Assembly (NCBI GenBank): GCA_944739405.2
Contig: OX123183.2
Coordinates: 92,890,729-92,954,728 of the forward strand
DNA from: Euclidia mi
Lineage: Eukaryota > Arthropoda > Insecta > Lepidoptera > Erebidae
Reading direction: 5' to 3'
DNA: 64,000 bases
This document shows positions 13,101 through 23,780 of the stretch, one piece after another; positions within the stretch are counted from its first letter, which is position 1, and every line of letters begins with the position of its first letter. A program made the translations under genes and the position numbers. Below the pieces are notes generated by a model. That model was not told where the DNA came from. It worked only from the letters and a program-made list of their open reading frames with translations, and made no database searches.

Positions 13101-13927
13101 CCTCGTAGCGAATAACTTGCGCCATAGTGCAGCGAGGCATATAAATCGGTTAGAGACAGCCCATTCGGTGTCGAATGGCTTTCGAGTATCCTTATTCTGT
13201 TAATATGAAGATGAATGTTCTGAAAATATGTTCTGATAGTAGTAAACTATAAACACAACGACCATCACAAATGAAATGTAAAACATGCTTGTGCTTATCC
13301 ATTTTGAATAAAACAAAAACTTACTTAGAATATTTCATAATAAATTTTACCAAAAAAGAACTTTGCGGCAGCACATTTCGCAGGTTTGTTTTGTCATTTG
13401 AGTTACACGTGACACTTTGTAATCTCGCTCGTTAAAGTTGCGTCATTGCAAATATATTTCGGAATAAGCAGGCTTGCTCGGCGGACTCCATCAAAGCCTT
13501 GCCGATGATCACCACGCGATATCGATGTTCATCTCAACAATAATTGCGAACCAAATGATACATGCACGCGATTTTCGAATATCGGTGTTTGTCGGTATTG
13601 CGGTTTTTTTATGGTACACTACCATTTTATGACTTCTTATGAAGCTGTTATTGAATGAATTTATATTTATAAGTAGCCTTGCATTGTAATATGGTATTGA
13701 TTTATTTTATTAATCGCTAGTTTCTGCCCGTGGTTCTGTTCGTATGGGCGACGGGCTGCAAAATGTATATATTTTACGGGCAACTTGAGAAGTCTGGTCC
13801 CTATGAATAGTGATCGGCCTGTATACATAATGCTCATGTCACATGAGCATTTTGATTAAAATTTCATGCCTAATCACTTTTCACACTACAACTACGTTTT
13901 GGGCAAAACAATAAAACAAATGAAATG

Positions 13928-14378
13928 AAGGTTAGATGAGACTCTAACTCATGTAAGTAGGTTAGGTTAGGTTCTCTTGCGACCCTTAATCTAAAAATAG
14001 GAGCCCTGCGAAGCACGGCTCCGTCAAATTAATGTTTTATTTAAGTGTTTTTACCAGTAAGATTTACCTGTAAATCCTAAGATTTACCAGCATGAGTTGG
14101 TTAACGTCCGAATTTTTAAATAAAAAAACACAAAGTTGACGGAGCCCTGCTTAGCAGGGCTCCTATTTTTGGATTAAGGGTCACAAGAGAACCTAACATA
14201 ACCTGCTTACTTGAGTTACATCATCATCATCATCAGCCTTTAACAGTCCACTGCTGGACTAGGCCACTCCTTTGAAAGGATGAATTGGCCTACTATACCA
14301 CGCTGGCCAAACGGGTTGGTATAGGGTTTGTATCAAGTTTTCCTTAGTTTTCCTTGAGTTACAGTCTCACCTAACCTT
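13928..14378. mobile_element. Foldback MITE with about 100-bp arms, interrupted by a nested insertion
   Basis: The left arm, 13928-14027, pairs with 14136-14220 and, after the nested insertion, 14364-14378. Matching blocks include AAGGTTAGATGAGACT with CTCACCTAACCTT in complement, GTTAGGTTCTCTTGCGACCC, AAAAATAGGAGCCCTGC and GGCTCCGTCAA. The right arm is split at 14221 by a 132-bp insertion. The two outer right-arm pieces line up with the left arm only if that insertion is removed. There is no coding capacity. The target duplication of the MITE itself is not clear. Confidence 0.8.
14221..14352 (-). mobile_element. LINE/SINE 3' tail inserted in the foldback arm, 11-bp duplication
   Basis: An 11-bp direct repeat, CTTGAGTTACA, flanks the insert at 14210-14220 and 14353-14363. 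Read on the minus strand the insert ends in a GATGATGATGATGATG-type tail preceded by GGCCTAGTCCAGCAGTGGAC. That layout is typical of the 3' ends of lepidopteran non-LTR elements. It is strongly 5'-truncated. The family is not identified. Confidence 0.8.
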
Positions 14379-15006
14379 ACGGGCTTACGTTGATTTTTTA
14401 AATGGACCACGGGCTGTCGGGCATTATAATATGGACCGGTCTAAGTAATTAAACTCTTAAATTTATCAAATAGCCCGATGCTCACGGGAACTATTCATAA
14501 TACTCGGCCCTTATTACCTAATACGGCCCTGTTAGTCACATTGCCCGTAATATATACACTGATGGTGACTATGTCACTCTGGTGTATAGGCTAAAACACT
14601 GAAAAGGCTGTACACATTTTGACCTGATTTTGGATGAAAGAGTAACAAACATCCATCCATCCTCTTAAACCCTTGCATTTATAATAGAAGTAGGAGTTTT
14701 CACGAAAGTTGATAACTGTTTGTCTTTTACCAAAGTGTTGACAGAATAATTAAATGCTGCTATTTAAAGTAAGACACTGATCATATAACGTAGACTTAAT
14801 TTGATTTACCTAATATGTCAAACTAGGTTTCCAGTAGACCGTGTTTATTTATGTATTTATGAGGAACTTGTTTAAGTTGAAATTAATTGGCATATAAACA
14901 TAAACTGAAATTATCCTTTTAAAGTTTACGGAGGCAATATGAGTTGACATAGTCGCAAAATATATACATATTTAATATATGTTTTGTCTAGATGATGATG
15001 ATGGGT

Positions 15007-15055
15007 GAGAATCGAAAGCAAGACTGCTACGACGGCGGTCTTGCTTTCGATTCTC
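15007..15055. repeat. Perfect 18-bp intronic hairpin
   Basis: GAGAATCGAAAGCAAGAC at 15007-15024 is followed, after a 13-nt loop, by its exact complement at 15038-15055. Pairing extends imperfectly on both sides. A GAT repeat precedes it. It could be a small foldback element or a transcribed hairpin. The sequence alone does not tell which. Confidence 0.75.
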
Positions 15056-15362
15056 ATCCAGGACAAATGTTTATGTAGAACAACGACTTTTTTGTATTTG
15101 GGACGTATTGATTAGAAATTTGATGTTCCTGTTATCTGGTTGTCTCAGTAAAGGCTTTGTGTGCTTTAGGATTAGAGGACAGATTGTAAATTGTTCTGAG
15201 ATATTTTTTATGTGAAAACCTTACCATGAATTTGTGCTTGCACAATTTAAATAACTGCGTGGTGTCCCTAGAACTAACCTAAAACTAAAACGTTACCTAC
15301 TTATATTGAAAAATACAAATACAATAACTTTCTAAGTAACATCTAATAACAGTCCCAAAAAA

Positions 15363-15364
<2 letters not shown>

Positions 15365-15447
<83 letters not shown>
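15365..15447. repeat. (TA)n microsatellite, 83 bp
   Basis: This is an uninterrupted TA dinucleotide run of about 41 units. A second short run of about six units follows a 13-nt interruption, ending near 15471. It lies about 485 nt upstream of a dac exon. Confidence 0.97.
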
Positions 15448-15449
<2 letters not shown>

Positions 15450-15515
15450 TTCTGGATCTTTATATATATATGACTATTACTACCTATCAACAAGCAGAAT
15501 CGCAATAGCCAGAAT

Positions 15516-15905
15516 AAGGCTGGCCTATTTTTCGCAGAATAAGTATTGCTAAGTATACGTACCTATAAAGTACCAGTGCTTATCCTAAGAATGATAACAA
15601 CCACCAACCCACGTTAAGGCTCGCCTATATTTTACAGAATAAGCATTGCAATTCATATGGCAAAGCTTATTCTGTGAACAATAACAGACATGAACGTATC
15701 ACCAACTAGAATATAGGAGCTTCTTTAATAAGCTCCCTTATATTTCGCAAAATAAGCTTTGCTACTTGAAAAAGCAAGGCTCATTCTGCGATATATGACA
15801 ACAATAAGAATAAGAATAGCATTTTTAAGGCTGGCCTATATTTCGCAGAATAAGCATTGCAACCAGTCATTCCAATGCTTATTCTGCGAAATATAGGCCA
15901 GCCTT
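15516..15905. repeat. Four-unit array of related inverted repeats
   Basis: Four units share the left arm AAGGCTGGCCTATATTTCGC-AGAATAAGC and its complement as right arm, at about 15516-15592, 15616-15690, 15729-15798 and 15827-15905. Spacing is close to 100 bp. Units 1 to 3 are degraded, while unit 4 is a perfect 33-bp stem. Each unit could fold alone, and any left arm could pair with any right arm. The series looks like tandem or repeated insertion of one small foldback element. Confidence 0.85.
15827..15905. repeat. Perfect 33-bp-stem hairpin abutting a dac exon
   Basis: Arms at 15827-15859 and 15873-15905 are exact reverse complements with a 13-nt loop. The hairpin ends 27 nt before the exon at 15933. 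It therefore borders or overlaps the region where the branch point should be. The remaining 27 nt (GGGTATAACATTGGC and onward to CAG) have a poor pyrimidine tract. Confidence 0.93.
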
Positions 15906-15932
15906 GGGTATAACATTGGCATATTGTCGCAG

Positions 15933-16154
15933 GTGGTGATCTGAGTGACGGTGAGCGAGAGTTGCCAGCGTCGACGTCCCCGGCGCCGGTGAGCTACGCG
16001 GCACAGGCGGGGACCCCTCCTAACGTGCCCGTGGACCCTACAGCAGACACCCTGGTCTCCTCCACCGAGACACTACTCAGGAACATCCAGGGTCTGCTCA
16101 AGGTCGCCGCTGATAATGCTCGGCAGCAGGAGAGACAGATTAGTTATGAGAAAG
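15933..16154 (+). CDS. dac: dachshund, internal exon (start of DachBox-C)
   Basis: This 222-nt exon has acceptor GTCGCAG (ending 15932) and donor GTAAGT from 16155, phase 1 at both ends. The protein begins GGDLSDGERELPASTSPAPV, continues through a Pro/Ala-rich stretch, and then enters the conserved DachBox-C: TETLLRNIQGLLKVAADNAR followed by QQERQISYEK. In vertebrate DACH1/2 the same place reads very similarly (IQGLLKVA.DNAR), so identity as a Dac family protein is secure. DachBox-C is a helical, coiled-coil-forming segment used for protein contacts, including with Eyes absent family partners. The exon length is divisible by three. The 3' splice site looks weak and sits beside a perfect hairpin, so inclusion may be regulated. 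Confidence 0.97.
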
Positions 16155-19100
16155 GTAAGTGGTAACTTTTTGTTTCAAGTCGAAAATGATGATATTTTAT
16201 AATTTAGTAAACGCATTGGTTATTTAATACATAAACCTTCGGGCAGAAATAGACATAGTTTTAAATAGGGAGGAATTTTAGGACTTTAGTAAAGAGTCTA
16301 AATCATGACATCTAATTTTATACTATAGTTGTCACCGAATTAACGGTCAAATTCAGATTAAATCTTCAAATAATTCATAATATAAATGGATATCTTTGGT
16401 TTATTGTACAGGAAATGGTATTGTAGAGCTTTACATAAGTTACATTTAATCGGTGTCAGGGACCTTCGGATAAACTTTTCCAAGAACGCGAACGAGTTTT
16501 TTTACAGAGTGTACTCATTATTTATGTAGACTCCATACTGGAAAATTACTGATATATGGCAGAAAACTCTCCATATCATGAAATTAGTAACGATGAAGCG
16601 CAGCAAATACATACATACTCGTAGGTGCGAATTTCTCAGAAATACTACCGTTTCAGAATTTACATATGAAATTATCATAGATTATAATATGGAGACACTG
16701 TATGCAGGAAGCTCTATCGATGTAAAATGTTATAATCGATATTAGTCGAGATCTCGCGTGAATCGATTCTGCGTAATCGGACGTATAAGCAACATTGATT
16801 AGCCGCTGTTAGGATCTTAGATCACGTATTTTAACCTGTAACTTGTTCATTCTCGTATCGGGCGGGCATTAACGACACACGTTTCATTTGCATCGCATTA
16901 TATGTTGTCTATTTATTGCGTTATTACGCGAAATTATTAAAATTAGAAAATAGTCGGTAAACAGCAGTTTTGTTGTACATTATAGCTGCCACTACCTGTA
17001 TGATATGTGCGCCCAGCACGTATGGAAACGCTCCGGGCACAGTTTTATCATACTTACTTATATTTATGTGTTTGTGTCAATTATGTACAACATAAACATG
17101 CACTTTATTTATTGAGGCCTACCGCGATTAGTTGCTCAAACGTAATTTCTTATATACGCGCTACGCGCTGGGCGTTCACTATCATAATATACAACTTACG
17201 AATTTTTAGTGCCTATTGACACCTGTTGCCTCAGGCATTTAGAATGTTTCTAATATCCGTCATTATTTCAGATGCATTTAATGCCGCACATTTAAAAAGC
17301 ATTTTACTGCGAGGCATTACACATTTTTGCAGAAAAGGTCGGGAATTAAGCAATAAAATAAAAAGGCATTTCCGTAGAGCTTAAGTATTGATCTTTATAA
17401 GTGAATAACATAAAAAGTATAACAATATAGTTTGTAATTGTGGAGACAGGTCTATGTGTGGTGTACGGGCATGCGGTGCATGTCGTGCCTTTTGCAAATA
17501 GCCGTAGTACAGATGCGCCTGAGTTATAGCCGGGCCCACTATTATTACACACGATTCCATTCGGACAGCATAATTGTTTAATTGATATTTCTGCGAGTTA
17601 TTTATTCACGTCATTCTGTTTTCTCCATGAGAAATAATCCGTGCTTTATGGTATGAGAACCTTAAAAATTATTTTGCTCACTTCGTTTAATAGCAATCCA
17701 GTTCTTCAATGCTACACCGTTGAATCTGCTACGTTACATTTATATTTTGCTTAGTAAAATTTTATAAAGTTTTCGACAACATTATTCAATTTGCGTTTGG
17801 CTGAATAAAAAAGGAACAACGAAATGCAATTGTTATAAAACCCATAAAAATACAGAGAGCGGGGAGAAGACGGGCGCGAGTCATCATCAAACTTGAATAT
17901 CAATATTGCGCCTCCAGCCAATTGTATTAATAAACAAAACAAAATGAGAAATAATAATGCTATAGGCTAACAAAAGGTTCCATTTCTCCCCCCGGTACAT
18001 AAGCAAACGTTCGGAGAACACCCTACTTTGATATGTTTAAGGATCAGAATCGTACGTCGGTAAAACCAGTAATTTTGTTATTACGATAATAAAATTATTG
18101 TTGATGAAACATTTTTTCGAATCGATGTGTCTGGCGAACTTTACCGATGAAATTCTTTTTATAAAAATTACGGCAATCGGCCGCTTGCTCGCTCCGACTC
18201 AATTGATAGGTGTTTCTGCCAGTATCTCGTTTTAGTTGCTCACTCGATTCGTACGTGTGTGCTGTATACATACTTGACGCATGTTTATCGATCTCAAGAT
18301 GGACGGGTGCTTGACTTATATGCTTCAGCCATAAAGTATATAACTTATATCCATTCACTCTTTATGCGACTGGAGGACTTTGAGACTCATTAATAGCTTT
18401 TCTATCTGAGAAATAAAATGTACCTACCTTTACTATAGAGGAAAATCTTAGAAGCTTTTTTGATCTACTGTAATTACAGATAATCTACTGTAATTTCAGT
18501 ATGAACTACTTATTCGATATTTAAGACATCATTGGACTAGGTTATAAAGTTTGCTAATTGCTTATGTGTTAGGTAAGATAGGTTAAATAAACCACCGATA
18601 AAATAGCTTAGGTAATAGTAAAAACTAACACATACTTAATACAATTTTATGGACAACATGGCGCACGGAATTTCACTTTCCATTTAGATATTTATCATTG
18701 AGAGCATTAGCGCCTGTCATTAAAAATCACGGAAAACGTGCGACAAGTTGTAAAGTAAAATCATTTCGCACCCACAGCATAGGCAAACAGCAGGCATATC
18801 TACGGTTGAGCAAACAGTCGGCTCCCCTCCCAGTCACAAATGACAGATCGCTATCTAGCACATTCGCTGACGATTTTTACACTAGTGCAGAATGGGCGAG
18901 GTGCAGACAAATGTGGTGAGGCATTCATAACGTTATCAGATAACTGACGGGGGGTAGCGACTGCGTGATAAACCGTCGTGTCGATTCGTGCGAGTAAATA
19001 GTGCGACAATGAATGGGAAATAGGTGTCATATTGTGGCCCTTTCAAGTGCGTTTGTACCTAAGCGTGTGGCGTAAAATGTGACGCATTGAGCGATTCTGA

Positions 19101-21189
19101 GGTGGCAGGAGGTTTTATGATGCGGTCGGATGCCATAATGTTGGTTATAACAATATGGTTTAGCCGTTACTGGCTTTACGTGGTTTAGTATTTTTCAGTG
19201 TATGTGTTAAACATGCTGTATTCGTCTTGTTGTGCTTAGGTGGGTGTTTTTGAAGTGGATTTAAAGACTCAATCTAACATTTAAGATAATTTTTGCTCAT
19301 GCCGAACGTCGATGACGAAGTGACGGTCGGAAAGAACGTCAGGATTAGATTTAGGTATGATTTTTATCTGTACGATGTAAGTATAAAATGGATTCATATG
19401 CTAGATCACACAAATACCTAAGTATACCACGTGAGAAATTATCCCGCTAAAATAAGATGGTAGCAATGCAATCAGTTCAACCAATTCGTCGTTCATGCAG
19501 ACGATTACGAGAAATCTATTCAAAAAACACATTACTCAAAGCGAGGGCTATAAAACACAGTTCAAGATAAATAAAAGTAAACAGAATATTTGCTTTCAAT
19601 TACATTAAAGTCTGAATGCGGTACATCAACGCGTTGTTGCGCAAAAGTAAAAAACAAAAGCTCTGTAACACGGTGAATCGGCCATCGGCGATCATCGCGA
19701 CATAAATCTGCTTCGGCTACTCTTTTAAGCTTTTATCCCTGTTAATTCTTACTGCTTAGTTTATTTCTGTACCAAATGGTCCGATCTTGTTGCCGCTGTT
19801 TTGTTACGCTCTTTTGTTTAACAACTATCAGTTTTTGTTAAGCTAAGTGCTGGTCAACGGACAAATGGCTCGGGCTCTGATAGCCCGTGAACACTTTATG
19901 GCGCTCCTTTCTCAAGATTCGTATTTATTTGCCTTAAGAAAGCGTTTAATTTAAACATGAAATACAAACACTTATAAGACTAAGTGCGAGTTTATAGATA
20001 GCACCTCTAGCGCCATCTAGTTTGCGATGGTCGAACAAATATTTATTGTTAAAAGTCGCAAGTATTATTTACTTGATGAAAATTATTGCCATTGGAATAT
20101 TTACGTTGTGGAAACTTTTTAGACATGTGTATACTTAAGCAGAACCACGGTTGAAGCCAATAAAAATAAGTAGGTGATCTGACCAAGTCAACTTCCAATT
20201 TCGGTCTGAGGGCTTATCGCCGAGAATAAAACAGAAGGCTAAAAAATTTTTTTTCCATTAACGACAAAAATCTTAAATTTTTGAAATCACATTGTTATGT
20301 TAGCATAGCAATAGACCTTTTACCTACTCTGTGACCGGCTTTACCCATACAAATACCAGACTCGCTATTCTTGTGGCTCAAACAGCAAATAACATTTCAC
20401 CACCTGTAATTTGCACCGTGTATGACGTCACACTGCAAATATGACTTGTTAAAGGGAAACAGGCCATCAATAACTCAGTGACCGATCGAACAAACACGGA
20501 CAAGCCAATGATAAAAACTGATCAGCAAATAGACAGGACTTGTGTACTCAGCTAATGGATTCAATTGATACGAAAGCTTTTATAATGCTGACGACGCGGC
20601 CTTATCACTGTAATGTTGAATTATGCTGCTTATGTGTTTAATTGTACGTTCGTTTTTCGGCATTCGGAACTGCGAACGCGAAATTGTTTAAGTATTAGCC
20701 GGTGATGGTGTAATCTTATCTTTTTGCCTTTGTATGCACATGTTACTGTTGTACCCAATAAAAGCTTTTGTTCAATGACTGGAACGTGGTTAAAGCCTCT
20801 TAGTCCACTCAATTATTAATAATAAAAAATAGGATACTATTGGTATTGTAAATTGTAGGTATATCAACGATTGTTAAAATTTTTAACTTTCTACAAGATT
20901 TACAAAAGCCCCAAAAAGCTTTTCCAGGAGAATTGTTTGGGATCTGTCTAAGAGTTTTCGTATATAGTAGATTAGGTTTGTGTAAACGTCATACAAAATA
21001 ATTTAGCGGGTATTTATACCTGAAATAAGTTAAAGACCTGCCAAAATTATTTTGTATGATATAAGAATACAAATAGCAAAAGTTTAAAATCGATTGTATA
21101 AACGTATTTAATTTCAGAATAGACTTGGTACAAACTGTGGGTTCATTGTTAATGGTATTCTTTAAACAATAATATCTAGTGATAAAAAT

Positions 21190-21576
21190 GAGGCAGCGAT
21201 AGCCTAGTGGAGATACGAACGGACTGCCATACAGAGGGTATTGGGTTCGAATCCACGGCACCCGCCAATGACTTTTCGAAGTTAAGTGCGTATTAAATTG
21301 CTAATTATCGCTTGCCCCGTGCCTCGGAGAGCACGTTAAACCGTCGGTCCCGTCTGTCATGAAGATCTTTGACAGTCATTACGGGGAGTCAGTACCCTTA
21401 AATAAACTGATACTGGTGTAAACCATGGAATATCGCGGGTTGCGGAGGTCAGACGACAGTCGCTCTGTGGAAAAGTTGATATTCTGTCATATCTAGTTAG
21501 ACCAGTAAGCGGACCTCGGGCTCCAAGGCGTGTAAGTCTTGGATGCAACCGGGATAACGCTAGGGCGATGATGATG
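21190..21576 (+). mobile_element. tRNA-head SINE with duplicated target site
   Basis: The 5' end resembles a tRNA: GGCAGCGATAGCCTAGTGG (A box) and GGGTTCGAATCC (B box, 21243-21254). The body ends in CTAGGGCGATGATGATGA. Flanks read ATCTAG-TGATAAAAAT at 21174-21189 and ATCTAG-CTAA-TGATAAAAAT at 21577-21596, a target duplication with a 4-bp difference. The GAT tail is shared with LINE ends in this window, suggesting which machinery moved it. Confidence 0.88.
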
Positions 21577-22012
21577 ATCTAGCTAATGATAAAAATACAT
21601 CACATATTGGAGTCATCCATTCTAGAATGTGATTTTGCTAGTTTTCAACTAAGTATGCCATGAAATAGAGGACGCCACGCCAGTAGGTAAGTCTAAAATT
21701 TGTTATTTTATATTCAGATGTCCAATTAGTCTATTCATATGTTCAAATTCTTTCTTTTTGTGACAGATTTTCGCACTGTTCGCTATATTTTTTTGGATCC
21801 CACTTTTTTGTTTTGAACACTTGAACAATTTGTGATTATAAAAAGTTTGACCATGTGGAGATAGAAGTTGTGAGTTTAACCTTATAGGTACGTGCAGTTT
21901 AAGTGAGATTAAGCTCTTTTTAAGCAATTTGAAAACAAAATTGTTTTAGATTTGCATTCAATTAGAATGTAGAATGATGTTGAACAAACGGAATGGTTGT
22001 TATACGGAGTAG

Positions 22013-22510
22013 TGGATCACGCGCGGCGTCATAACTCAGTCTCGGGCTAGCTCCCATCGCAGCGCAAACAACCGCCCCCAGCGGGCTAACGAGCCACCGA
22101 GAGATGCGCCGGCGCTGATACAACCAACGACGCATTGTTGCCGCGCCGCGCCAGCTTTCGCACCATTGTGCAACCCGAGGTGTGCTGCAAAAATCGCTTA
22201 ATGCAATCTTTGTTTGTTTACATCCATACCGATACTTATTATGCCTTAAAACTACAAAAGATTGGCCAGTTAGAAACTCGCTCGGCAACAATGCAAAGCT
22301 CCGTAGGTTTAGCTAGCTGATTGCGGTTTTGCTCGCTCGATGAACTAAGTAAACAATAAGTGACATTAAGTGCGGGATATTAAAATGCCATTCCTGCAAT
22401 GTACCGATACGCGAGAGACACGACGGCCATATTGGATTACTTGCGCGTGTCGCTCCGGTTACATTGCGCACGCGACTCGACCACACGCGCGCCATCTAGT
22501 GACGCCGACT
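22013..22510. other. GC-rich, CpG-rich intronic block of unknown role
   Basis: Within an AT-rich intron this stretch is strikingly GC-rich, for example GCCGCGCCGCGCCAGC and CACACGCGCGCCATCTAGTG. Open frames exist on both strands but none gives a protein I recognise. It could be an enhancer, an internal promoter or an old repeat. The phrase GCGCCATCTAGTG also occurs in similar form near 20010. Confidence 0.35.
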
Positions 22511-22683
22511 TTGAATATGCAATGTGGCTTACCGGATTACCTGCTATGTGCAGCCTGTCAACTGGATACATTTGTGCATGCTTATTACATGCTGATGAAA
22601 TTTCGCACTGTTAGGTACACGTCCTAAGTAGGTACATGCTCTGCGTAACTACTGTTTTATTTAGGTCCCTAAAGTAGGACAGG

Positions 22684-22746
22684 GCTCACTCAAAGTACCT
22701 ACCTAAATCTCACACTACTTCCATAGTGTGAGATTTACTTTGAGCC
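22684..22746. repeat. Hairpin with 13-bp perfect upper stem
   Basis: AAATCTCACACTA pairs exactly with TAGTGTGAGATTT across a 6-nt loop. After an 8-nt bulge on one side the stem continues (GGCTCACTCAAAGT with ACTTTGAGCC). The overall 63-nt shape is the size of a pre-miRNA. It may equally be a foldback remnant. Confidence 0.6.
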
Positions 22747-23161
22747 GAAATCTGACAGATTAAAATGTTCGTATAAACATCTCGGCAAGTTAATTGTAAT
22801 GAGATGTTTTCATCAATTTTCTTTTTGACCGACTACTTATTGATCATGATCTGCATTTTAAGTATGTATGTAAGTAGGTCATACAAAGTTAGATAATTCT
22901 TTTGATAGAAAATCTTATTGCAGTTTATATATTTTGTATAAGTACTTATCATCTCATTGCATCAGCATGTTGCACTGCTGAACGCTGAACGTGGCTCTCC
23001 CTTAGTGTACGCCTTAAGACCCCGATCTGCTGTTTTCGCTTACCAAATGCTATGTTAAGTATAACAAAAGAAAATTGATAACCAATAACATTTCAAAGTC
23101 ACAGTCAAAATTATTTTGAATACTTAGTACCTACTAAGTAGCTAAAAAATAAGACAGTTCA

Positions 23162-23780
23162 TACATAGACTCACGCCACCTTAGTTTCCCGGAGGGGTAG
23201 GCAGAGACTACGGAATTCCATTTGCGATGATCTTGACATATCTCTCTTGCTTCATTCACTCCCACCAGATTCCTCATGCACGCTCTTCTGTTCAGGGTAG
23301 GTACTTCTAACCTGTCTTGTTTTTAGGATGGTCCCAATCTGGTTACAGAACGTCCGTCTAGGTCTTCCTCTTTTATATATCTGCTTGGTAAGTCTTTCGT
23401 CATCCAGCCTCTCCTTGTGCCCAAACCACCTTAGCATACCTTTCTCGATGCTTGTCACTACATCTTCTTTTACCCCACAACATTCTCTCATCATACAATT
23501 CTTAACTCTGTCACAGTCAAAGATACACCACACATACTTCTCAGTGCTCTCATTTCTACAGCATTTATTCTACTTGCAAGTCTCTTCTGCCATACCCAAC
23601 TTTCACTACCATACCTACATAAGTGTAGGTACTAACACCCCTCTATGGACAGCCAAACGTGCCTTTTTGGACACATTTTGGCTCTTCATAAACGCCTTCA
23701 GAGCTCCATTCACTTTATTACCTGCATTAGCTCTTCTTTCAATATCTTCTTCATTCGCCAAAAGAGAAATAAAAAAAAAA
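23162..23780 (-). pseudogene. 3' fragment of an RTE-type LINE reverse transcriptase
   Basis: Read on the minus strand, several frames give the carboxy-terminal part of an RTE-clade non-LTR element. DIERRANAGNKVNGALKAF and ARLAVHRGVLVPTLM come first, then in another frame YGSESWVWQKRLASRINAVE. After that come GMLRWFGHKERL, LTKQIYKRGRPRRTF and finally WNSVVSAYPSGK. Frames shift at least twice, so the copy is dead. The 3' end is the CTCCGGGAAACTAAGGTGGC stretch and a CATA-rich tail at 23162. The polymerase catalytic core and endonuclease are absent. It belongs to the class often mis-annotated in insects as craniofacial development protein 2-like. Confidence 0.88.

Larger units (their letters stand above)
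13763..14560. repeat. Outer inverted-repeat frame of a degenerate foldback element
   Basis: Near-identical inverted ends occur at 13763-13783 (ATGTATATATTTTACGGGCA) and 14541-14560 (complement sense TTGCCCGTAATATATACAC), differing by one indel and a base. Inside them, TATGAATAGT on the left and ACTATTCATA on the right also pair. A 21-bp palindrome, ATGCTCATGT-C-ACATGAGCAT, lies at 13830-13850. The arms are much less alike than those of the inner element at 13928-14378. This could be one long, old foldback element or an older repeat carrying the inner one. Confidence 0.5.
10163..15932 (+). other. dac: dac intron, 5.77 kb, phase 1
   Basis: The intron runs from GTAAGC (10163) to GTCGCAG (15926-15932). 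From 10163 to about 13760 I see only AT-rich unique-looking DNA with no supported gene. From 13763 onward it is dense with structure: a foldback element carrying a nested insertion, a perfect hairpin at 15007-15055, a (TA)n tract and an array of inverted repeats reaching to within 27 nt of the next exon. These are listed separately. Confidence 0.9.

Noticed and set aside
13958..13975. TTAGG-like run (AGGTTAGGTTAGG) resembling the insect telomere repeat
   Set aside because: There are only about two units, and it is part of the inverted-repeat arm of the foldback element with a partner in the other arm.
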